This document shows, piece by piece, positions 23,379-29,675 of a stretch of DNA of 35,882 bases (its first letter is position 1; every line of letters starts with the position of its first letter). Position numbers and translations under genes: made by a program. Source of the DNA: Thiogranum sp. (lineage in GTDB: Bacteria > Pseudomonadota > Gammaproteobacteria > DSM-19610); contig JASBST010000053.1 of assembly GCA_030148775.1 (NCBI GenBank), forward strand, positions 1-35,882. The letters are read 5' to 3'. Below the pieces are notes generated by a model. It did not search any database. It saw only the letters and a program-made list of their open reading frames with translations, and was not told the DNA's origin.

Positions 23379-24019
23379 CAGCTTCCCCCGTGCTCAAGGG
23401 CCCCGCGCACGCCTTCGATCACCATCTGCGTCCCAATTACGGCGATGATCAGGCCCATCATACGGGTGATCACTCCCAATGCGCTGGCGCCGATGTAGGT
23501 CACGAACTTCTCTCCGAAAACAAAAAGCACGTAGGTGACTGCGCAAAGCAGTGCAAACATGGCGACAGTTACCATCAACTCCATCAGACCCCCGCTCGCC
23601 GAAAAATTCATAGCCGTGGCGATAGTGCCGGGTCCCGCGAGTATTGGCATCGCCAGCGGAGACACCGCGACGCCCAGCGCCGCCTCCCGGGACTTCCGTT
23701 TGTCCTCCTCACTGGGGTGTTGAACGCTCGAGTGGGTACCTTGCAGCATATGGAAGCCTATAAGAAAGACCAACAGCCCTCCGGTGATCTGGAAAGCGGG
23801 AAGCGTCAAACCAAACAACTCAAAGATAATCTTGCCGGCCACCGAAAATAACGTAACGATCAGAAATGCCAGCGCCAGCGATCTAAAAGCCACGGCCGAC
23901 GTTGTCTGTTCGTCGTCACCCCTGGTGAGGCCAAGGAAAATCGGGACATTGGCGATGGGATTCATTATGGCGAAGAACCCCATGAATACGGTAAAAGCGT
24001 GGAGCAGCAGGCTTTCCAT
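23378..24019 (-). CDS. MarC family integral membrane protein
   Basis: A 213-residue membrane protein with six helices. MarC/YhgN signatures are FFAIMNPIANVPIFLGLT, the central SPLAMPILAGPGTIATAM, and GVITRMMGLIIAVIGTQMVIEGV. The transport or other role is not established despite the historical multiple-antibiotic-resistance name. The start has AGGAAATAGCT directly upstream. It is the first gene of a two-gene unit with the NTF2-like protein. Confidence 0.93.
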   Translation of the reverse strand: MESLLLHAFTVFMGFFAIMNPIANVPIFLGLTRGDDEQTTSAVAFRSLALAFLIVTLFSVAGKIIFELFGLTLPAFQITGGLLVFLIGFHMLQGTHSSVQHPSEEDKRKSREAALGVAVSPLAMPILAGPGTIATAMNFSASGGLMELMVTVAMFALLCAVTYVLFVFGEKFVTYIGASALGVITRMMGLIIAVIGTQMVIEGVRGALEHGGS

Positions 24020-24225
24020 AGCTATTTCCTATTCTTTCTCAGTAGAGTTGTTCAGCCTATCGCCTGAGCTCACTGGCGCCTACCCGCGCGAAGACACCGA
24101 GCCAGGCCGCAAACCGGAGTGCTGTATTATATGCCGGACGCGACTTCATACCTGACCTGAACGAACCCGTTGCCGGAGCTTGTAGTTTCTACGAGCTTAA
24201 GCGGAACCTCAATACCGGCGGAGCC

Positions 24226-24250
24226 GAAAAGGGGAATACTCTATATTCCC
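24226..24250 (-). terminator. Intrinsic-terminator-like hairpin after the lipoprotein gene
   Basis: Read on the minus strand: gggaata, loop tagag, tattccc, then cttttc. A 7-bp stem with a short T-run lies about 65 bases past the stop of the leftward lipoprotein gene. The rest of the 290-bp gap up to marC holds only a second near-perfect hairpin at 24177-24197. Confidence 0.5.
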
Positions 24251-24312
24251 ATTTCCTAAATACCGTTGAACTCATCCAGTCAACTACCTTTACCTTATAA
24301 CTCCTACCGGTC

Positions 24313-24915
24313 TCATTGCTCCGGCACTTGAACGCCGTCAATAAAGTCCGCCGCTTCCGAGCTCAGTTTTTCGTATCGGGTTTTCCCACGGTGAGAATAA
24401 ATGATGGCGAAACCGGTTCCCTGGCGCACCGGATGCCTGCAATAAAGCGAGTTTGATTGCAGTAGAAGCCTCTCCCTATGGCCCGGCGCTGTGCTGGCCT
24501 GTTTATCTTCAACCACACTTAAAACCCGCACACAGGGATAACTTCTCTCTGCATAATATTCAAAATGCGAATCTATAACGGAAAAACGCGCGGAATCGGT
24601 ATCGGCCTCAAAACCCTGCGCAATAAGCGCAACAAAGTCTTCGTTGCTATCGGTTTTCGGCAGCGGAAACATTAACACCTGAGCGCCAAAGCTCTCTCCT
24701 CGCTCTGCGCCACTACGTGCGAACTCCATACCTGCCGGCGAAGAACTTAAAAGATACCACCCGTCAGAGTTTGGCGCACGCACATTGATATAGCCCCCTT
24801 TGTATAGGAAACCGGCAGACACTGGTTTGGGCGCTTGCGACGGCGCTGTTGCGCAGGAAGCAAGGGCGAAGGAAATACAGGCAAACAGGATGTATTTATT
24901 AACGATAATTCTCAT
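24313..24915 (-). CDS. Hypothetical lipoprotein
   Basis: A 200-residue lipoprotein with signal MRIIVNKYILFACISFALASC and lipidated Cys21 (LASC box). The mature part has strands such as GGYINVRAPNSDGWYLL and SVIDSHFEYYAERSYPCVRVLSVVED and is probably a compact alpha/beta domain. I recognise no family. The ATG at 24915 gives a proper signal; the upstream extension to 24996 runs into the sulfotransferase 3' end and lacks one. A terminator-like hairpin follows. Confidence 0.75.
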   Translation of the reverse strand: MRIIVNKYILFACISFALASCATAPSQAPKPVSAGFLYKGGYINVRAPNSDGWYLLSSSPAGMEFARSGAERGESFGAQVLMFPLPKTDSNEDFVALIAQGFEADTDSARFSVIDSHFEYYAERSYPCVRVLSVVEDKQASTAPGHRERLLLQSNSLYCRHPVRQGTGFAIIYSHRGKTRYEKLSSEAADFIDGVQVPEQ

Positions 24916-24959
24916 GGAAGCTCTGATGGCAGCCGAACCAGTGTGCCAAACCCTGCATC

Positions 24960-25862
24960 TTAAAGACGCCCCCCGTTCGCCAACCAGTACGCGCACTCTT
25001 CTTCAAGCTCCGCCAGCGCCCGCTGCTCGTAGCGCTCAACGTCCTCGGCGGCGAGCATCTCCCGCCAGCGGCCGTTGGTGCCCTTGTGGATGAAGGTCTG
25101 GGAGCCGCCGTCCCAGAAGGCGCCGGCCAGCGGCACGCTTTTGGAGGCGTTGGCCTTCATGTAGTCGAAACTGCAATGGCGCAGGATGCGGTCCCAACGG
25201 GACTCGTCGATGGGGGTATCGAGGAAGGCCGCGATGCGCCGGATCTCACCGGGCATGTCGGCCTTGAGATCGGCGAAGTGTACCAGCAGCACATTGGGCA
25301 ACTCGCGGATCGCCCACCAGCTGCGCACATTATCCCACAGCGACCAGAACGGATAACCGTCCTTTTCCAGCCAGTCGCGGAAGTAATGCACCACCGAATC
25401 GCACGGCGGTCCGATCGGCGGCCCGACCAGACCGGGTGTGTCGTTCAGCGCCTCGTACCAGGCCTGGTTGGCATTGACGTGGTGGTTGTAAAAGCTCCAG
25501 ACCACGTCGCGGCCGTCGCGGCCGATATAGATGTATCTGGCTTGCGGCGAAAACACCAACGCGTCCACCGGCAGGTGCGTCTTGAGAAAACGCCGGTGGG
25601 TCTGCGCCTCGACCGCCTGCAGCTTCACCGCCTTGTGCGGCACCCGCAGGTCCAGCCAGGGCGACATCTCGGCCACCTCCATGCCCTCGGCCCCGTCGAA
25701 CAGCAGCTGGGCGACGATCTGCTGCATCCAGGTAGTGCCGGACTTGGCGTAGGTGGCGATAATGATATCGTCGTCGCGAAAACGGAAATCATTCCAGATG
25801 GTCGAATCGAAATGGTGATTGTGCAGCTCCCGGGTTTTCACCGGTAATGTGGAATCGCTCAT
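24960..25862 (-). CDS. PAPS-dependent sulfotransferase
   Basis: A 300-residue enzyme of the Sulfotransfer_1 (cytosolic SULT-like) family. The 5'-phosphosulfate loop is TYAKSGTTW (37-45), the catalytic His96 is in RFLKTHLP, the 3'-phosphate-binding region is YIGRDGRDVVWSFY (112-125), and the C-terminal nucleotide motif is HKGTNGRWREM. It transfers sulfonate from PAPS to a hydroxyl or amine of a small molecule. The acceptor is unknown. It lies 46 bp after a PhyH dioxygenase gene on the same strand, so hydroxylation followed by sulfonation of one compound is plausible. Confidence 0.93.
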   Translation of the reverse strand: MSDSTLPVKTRELHNHHFDSTIWNDFRFRDDDIIIATYAKSGTTWMQQIVAQLLFDGAEGMEVAEMSPWLDLRVPHKAVKLQAVEAQTHRRFLKTHLPVDALVFSPQARYIYIGRDGRDVVWSFYNHHVNANQAWYEALNDTPGLVGPPIGPPCDSVVHYFRDWLEKDGYPFWSLWDNVRSWWAIRELPNVLLVHFADLKADMPGEIRRIAAFLDTPIDESRWDRILRHCSFDYMKANASKSVPLAGAFWDGGSQTFIHKGTNGRWREMLAAEDVERYEQRALAELEEECAYWLANGGRL

Positions 25863-25908
25863 GGGTTCACCCTCCCAGATAGATTTTCGAGGTGCGGCTT
25901 TAAAGCCC

Positions 25909-26673
25909 CTACGCCCAGCGCACTCCGTTCGGTAGCTTATAACTGCTATATTCTAAATGCACCACTCTACGATGGACGCGACGCACGGTTTTATCTGACG
26001 CATGCAGCAGCAGCGGCCGCATCAAGAGGGCGTCACCTTCGTCCGCCACGCAAGCCAGAGCAGCGCTACGGTTAATTATACGCTCAATCTCAGATCGCTG
26101 AAGCACACCGTACCCATGTGATCCCGGAATCACCCTTAGACAACCGTTTCTCTCGTCAGCCGGGTCAATACGCAGCCGGACGATGATCATTTTATCCAGC
26201 ACATGGACCGGCGGTTGGACATGGTGGACGCCATCATCTGTCGACCATGACCCCCAACCGTCCCTATCCATCCGCGGGTTTAGTGTGACCAACCTGTCCT
26301 GGTGCCAAGCGACAGACCAATTCCTGGTGAGTGTTTTATGGAAGAACAGCGCTCTAACCAGGCGCACTGGCTCGCTCAGCAGGCTTTCGACAATCGACAG
26401 CAATGCTCCCGAACCAGCCACGCTGGCGAGTGAATCGAATCGTTGCTCAAGGTTTCTAACACCATGCCGGCGTAACTTTACACTATCAAGATCTATATCT
26501 GATTTTATCCAATCAATTTGATCTTGCGACAAAATCGCTTTTCTTATCTCCAGCCCATCCTGGTTTAGCGCTGACCGTACCAACACAGCACTATCCCTTG
26601 GACACGAGCACCCATGTTCAGAGCGTAGACGCTGACCGAGCTGCGGCGCTGGCTGCACCTTGGTTACAGGCAT
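25909..26673 (-). CDS. Phytanoyl-CoA dioxygenase (PhyH)-family protein
   Basis: A 254-residue Fe(II)/2-oxoglutarate-dependent oxygenase-like protein. The metal triad is visible as WHQD (His124, Asp126) and a distal His224 in RPLLLHASDKT. Arg236 in RVHRRVVHLEY is the likely 2-oxoglutarate contact. PGSHGYG is another family mark. The start is not certain: no Shine-Dalgarno precedes the ATG at 26673. The substrate is unknown. It occupies the place where imuB would follow imuA in a standard SOS mutagenesis cassette, and reads less GC-rich than the imuA side. Confidence 0.87.
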   Translation of the reverse strand: MPVTKVQPAPQLGQRLRSEHGCSCPRDSAVLVRSALNQDGLEIRKAILSQDQIDWIKSDIDLDSVKLRRHGVRNLEQRFDSLASVAGSGALLSIVESLLSEPVRLVRALFFHKTLTRNWSVAWHQDRLVTLNPRMDRDGWGSWSTDDGVHHVQPPVHVLDKMIIVRLRIDPADERNGCLRVIPGSHGYGVLQRSEIERIINRSAALACVADEGDALLMRPLLLHASDKTVRRVHRRVVHLEYSSYKLPNGVRWA

Positions 26674-26750
26674 TTGTCAGTTGCAGCCGCCGCACTTCGT
26701 CATTTGGAAAGGGACAGCAACCACGCCTGCGAGCCTACGCGAGCGGATCT

Positions 26751-27425
26751 TTACTGCAAAGCCCACGACGGCCGCGCCTGCGACATTCGCGCGTTCGTGG
26801 TGGCGTTGAGGGCGCCGGTGCTGTCGAGACGGGCGCTGCCGATGAGTTGTTCCTGCCGGCGTCCGAGCAGATCGGCGGACAGGGTGCCGTCGATGTGGGC
26901 TTCGAGGCGCAGACGCAAGGGGACGGGAGAGGTTTTTTTCGCCAGCGGCAGCCGGCGGAAGAGAAAGCCGCGCGCATCACCGGCGACGGCGGCCTGTTGC
27001 AGGCGCCGCAGTACGGCGGCTTCGCCCACCGCCGGCCAGGCGAGCACGGCACTGCACTGACCGGAGCGCAGGCATTGCTCGACCACGCGCAGACCGTCGC
27101 GGCGCGCACGCGGGTGCACCAGCAGTATGCGCGACAGGTCGACGCCGGCGGCGGTCAGGGCCGGAGCGTAGGGCAGGTTCGGCGGCGCCACCCAGCACAG
27201 CCAGCGGTGCTCGCGGCTGAGTTGCGCCAGCACCGGCAGCAGCAGACGCAGGCTGCCCAGGCATTGCGGCGCCAGCAGGATTTCCTCCAGGCCGGCGCGC
27301 GGCCAGCCGCCCGCGGGCAGCAGTGCGTCGAGTTCTCTATAACCGCTGGAAAGGACGCCGGCTTGCGCTGCCGGCGGTTGGTCCGGCCAGCCAGTCAAAG
27401 GCGCGGTGCAGGTCGGGGCGTTCAT
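26751..27425 (-). CDS. imuA: ImuA (SulA-like translesion-synthesis accessory protein)
   Basis: A 224-residue RecA-like accessory protein. The N-terminal [28 protein letters not shown] and later [56 protein letters not shown] are typical of ImuA/SulA-like proteins encoded with lexA, imuB and dnaE2. In those systems it works with the ImuB clamp adaptor and the DnaE2 polymerase in damage-induced mutagenesis. It overlaps the lexA stop by four bases (ATGA). Neither imuB nor dnaE2 follows within the window. The last about 35 residues look unlike the usual C-terminus, which may mean it was cut during loss of the downstream genes. Confidence 0.85.
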   Translation of the reverse strand: MNAPTCTAPLTGWPDQPPAAQAGVLSSGYRELDALLPAGGWPRAGLEEILLAPQCLGSLRLLLPVLAQLSREHRWLCWVAPPNLPYAPALTAAGVDLSRILLVHPRARRDGLRVVEQCLRSGQCSAVLAWPAVGEAAVLRRLQQAAVAGDARGFLFRRLPLAKKTSPVPLRLRLEAHIDGTLSADLLGRRQEQLIGSARLDSTGALNATTNARMSQARPSWALQ

Positions 27426-28033
27426 AGCGACTGGTTGCGCAGCACGCCCACGCCCAGCCCCTCGATCGCCAGGGACTGTTCGCGCAGATCGACGCGGATG
27501 GGTTCGAAGTCTTCGTTTTCCGGCAACAGATAGACGATGGAGCCGCGCTGGCGGAAGCGCTTGACGGTGACCTCCTCGTCCAGGCGCGCCACCACGATCT
27601 GACCGTTTTGGGCGGTGCGCGTGCGGTGCACGGCCAGCAGGTCGCCGTCCATGATACCGATATCCTTCATACTCATACCACGCACCCGCAACAGGTAGTG
27701 GGCGCGCGGATGGAACAGGCCGGGGTCGACCGGATAGTGGTCCTCGACGTGCTCCACCGCCAGGATGGGTTCGCCGGCGGCGACGCGGCCGACCACGGGG
27801 ATGCCCTCGGGCTCGCTGTCGTCTTCAAGCACGCGAATGCCGCGCGACGAGCCCTGTAACAGCTCGATATAGCCTTTGCGCTCGAGCGCGCGCAGGTGCT
27901 CCTCGGCCGCGTTGGGCTAGCGGAAACCGAAGGCCTGGGCGATTTCCATGCGCGTCGGCGGATAGCCTTCGTCGTTCACGTATTCCTGGATCAGGGCGAG
28001 GATTTCGGCCTGGCGTCGGGTCAGATCGTCCAT
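27422..28033 (-). pseudogene. lexA: LexA repressor with in-frame amber codon at position 39
   Basis: The reading frame from ATG 28031-28033 to the stop at 27422-27424 encodes a full-length LexA (203 positions) interrupted by one TAG at 27917-27919 (codon 39). The context is [22 protein letters not shown], where relatives have Ser. Everything else is intact: the winged helix, self-cleavage site Ala86-Gly87, Ser121 in GMSMKD and Lys158 in VTVKRF. Translation from the internal Met68 would give the protease/dimer domain without DNA binding. Two LexA boxes precede the gene and imuA overlaps its end. It is either a true null, a suppressed codon or a sequencing error (TCG to TAG is one base). Confidence 0.9.
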
Positions 28034-28044
28034 TGGGTCACCTG

Positions 28045-28060
28045 CTGGTTATTTATCCAG
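28045..28060 (-). promoter_or_regulatory. LexA (SOS) box 1
   Basis: CTG-N10-CAG (ctggataaataaccag on the minus strand) 11 bases upstream of the lexA ATG. It matches the gammaproteobacterial SOS consensus core. Confidence 0.7.
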
Positions 28061-28064
28061 TATA

Positions 28065-28080
28065 CTGGAAGTATATACAG
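28065..28080 (-). promoter_or_regulatory. LexA (SOS) box 2
   Basis: CTG-N10-CAG (ctgtatatacttccag on the minus strand), with the CTGTATAT half identical to the E. coli consensus half-site. It lies exactly 20 bp upstream of box 1, the tandem layout typical of an autoregulated lexA promoter. Confidence 0.8.
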
Positions 28081-28230
28081 GTATCGGGCAGATGCAAGCG
28101 CAACGGTTGTCCCCCACCCGATTAGGCGGGCGAGACAGGTTTAAATAAGGAGAGTAAAACTACTGCCAAGACGCCCTATCCGGGCAGCTAGGTCTGTGCG
28201 AGCGGGCGCGGGCCTCCATACCCAGCCGAA

Positions 28231-28286
28231 CCTAGCCGGACGGACCTAGCCGGACGGACCTAGCCGGACAGACTTACCCGGACAGA
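28231..28286. repeat. 14-bp tandem repeat, four units
   Basis: Units cctagccggacgga (twice, 28231-28258), cctagccggacaga (28259-28272) and cttacccggacaga (28273-28286), with partial copies at both edges. It lies in the non-coding gap between fdhD and lexA. Nothing else recognisable is in 28081-28317. Confidence 0.8.
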
Positions 28287-28317
28287 CACACTTGGGTGAA
28301 CGTCTCCGCTTAACGTC

Positions 28318-29187
28318 TCAGGCGGGCTGACTCAACCCGGGCACCGCCAGTGCGTCGGCGCCGCGGATGCGCTCGGGCGCCGAATAGATATTGCAGCGCC
28401 CCTCGCGCAGAAAGCCGATCAGGGTCACGCCGTGGCGCCGCGCCAGGCTCACCGCATAGCTGCTGGGCGCCGAGATGGCGCACACCAGCGGCACGCGCGC
28501 GACAATGCATTTCTGCATCAGCTCGAAACTGGCGCGGCCGCTCAGCACGACGATGCGCTGCGCCAACGGCAGTTGACCCGAGAACAGCGCCCAGCCGTTG
28601 AGTTTGTCCAGGGCGTTGTGACGCCCGACGTCCTCGCGCAGCGCCAGCAGCTTGCCGGTGGCGTCGAACAACGCCTCCGCGTGCAGTCCGCCGGTGTGGG
28701 CGAACAGTTCCTGGCGCGCGCGCAGGCGTTGCGGCAGGGAACACAGCAGCTCGGCGTCCACCCGCGGCCCCGGCGACAGGGGTGCCAGCCCTTGCAGGCT
28801 TTCCAGGTTCAGTTGGCTTTTACCGCACACGCCGCAGGCGCTGTTGGCCGGCGCGGCCCTTTGCAGCCGTTGGGCCTGAGTCGCGCCGCAACGCTTGAGT
28901 ACCACGCACAGTTCGTGCGGCCGGCCGCGGCGGTGGGCCATGCGCTCGATATCGTCCACGCGTTGTATGATGCCTTCACCCAGCAGCCAGCCCGCGGCCA
29001 ACTCGCAGTCGTGCCCGGGGGTACGCATGGTGATAACCGGCGCGGCGCCGGCCACCTGGATCTGCAAGGCTTCCTCAACCACCACCGGATCGTCGCGGGC
29101 GGACAAGGCGCCGGCTTGCAGCGAGACGATATCGACGCGCCTCTGGCGGCGGGCCGCGAGCTGTTTCAGCGGCGCCACGGCGTTCAT
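28318..29187 (-). CDS. fdhD: FdhD sulfurtransferase for formate dehydrogenase maturation
   Basis: A 289-residue FdhD. It passes sulfur, received from a cysteine desulfurase, to the molybdenum cofactor of formate dehydrogenase. The sulfur-carrying loop CGVCG (Cys118, Cys121) is present, as are the FdhD signatures HTGGLHAEALFD, REDVGRHNALDKLNG and LSGRASFELMQKC. Length is normal. Its ATG overlaps the DUF1641 stop by four bases, and the enzyme it serves is encoded two genes upstream, forming a compact operon. Confidence 0.96.
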   Translation of the reverse strand: MNAVAPLKQLAARRQRRVDIVSLQAGALSARDDPVVVEEALQIQVAGAAPVITMRTPGHDCELAAGWLLGEGIIQRVDDIERMAHRRGRPHELCVVLKRCGATQAQRLQRAAPANSACGVCGKSQLNLESLQGLAPLSPGPRVDAELLCSLPQRLRARQELFAHTGGLHAEALFDATGKLLALREDVGRHNALDKLNGWALFSGQLPLAQRIVVLSGRASFELMQKCIVARVPLVCAISAPSSYAVSLARRHGVTLIGFLREGRCNIYSAPERIRGADALAVPGLSQPA

Positions 29188-29675
29188 GCGTGCGGGGTGC
29201 CGACGCCGTCGTTGCGTTTGGCGGCGGCTTTCTCCGGCGCCTCGCCGAGGGTGTTGGCGAAGCTCATCACGCCTTGCAGCAAGGGGTCCAGCCGGCGCCA
29301 GACCTGGTCGTCGTGCAGCGCCTTGTAGGCGCCCGACAGTCCCGGGGCGTGGGTCTCGCGCTGCTGCCCGTCGGCGGCCCGTTCCATGCTCGCCAGCGCG
29401 GCGCTGAACGCCCGCGTCACGGTGGCGAAACGCTCGGGCTCGATGCGGCCCAGCGCGATCAGCAGCGAGGACAGGTTCTGAATGGCGTTACGACTGGCTT
29501 CATGATTGAGGCCGCGCAGCAGAATCTCCAGCACCTGCGGCGAGGCGCGCAGAAAATCATTGAGAAAACGCAGCACGCCTTCGTCGTGCAGACTCAGCAG
29601 TAACTGCTCCAGTTCCTCGCGGGCGGCGTCGGCGCGCGGTGGCGGCGGCACAGTGTAGTTGATCGCTTTGGCCAT
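29184..29675 (-). CDS. DUF1641 protein, formate dehydrogenase-associated
   Basis: A 163-residue helical protein of the DUF1641 family (compare YrhD beside the YrhE formate dehydrogenase in Bacillus). The core is EELEQLLLSLHDEGVLRFLNDFLRASPQVLEILLRGLNHEASRNAIQNLSSLLIALG. It is probably a small accessory or partner subunit of the FdhF-like enzyme; the exact role is not known. I chose the ATG at 29675, which overlaps the fdhF stop by one base (TGATG) with GGAG upstream, over the longer frame to 29735. Confidence 0.86.
   Translation of the reverse strand: MAKAINYTVPPPPRADAAREELEQLLLSLHDEGVLRFLNDFLRASPQVLEILLRGLNHEASRNAIQNLSSLLIALGRIEPERFATVTRAFSAALASMERAADGQQRETHAPGLSGAYKALHDDQVWRRLDPLLQGVMSFANTLGEAPEKAAAKRNDGVGTPHA

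Noticed and set aside
28231..28286. CRISPR array
   Set aside because: Units are 14 bp and directly adjacent with no unique spacers, and no cas genes are in view.
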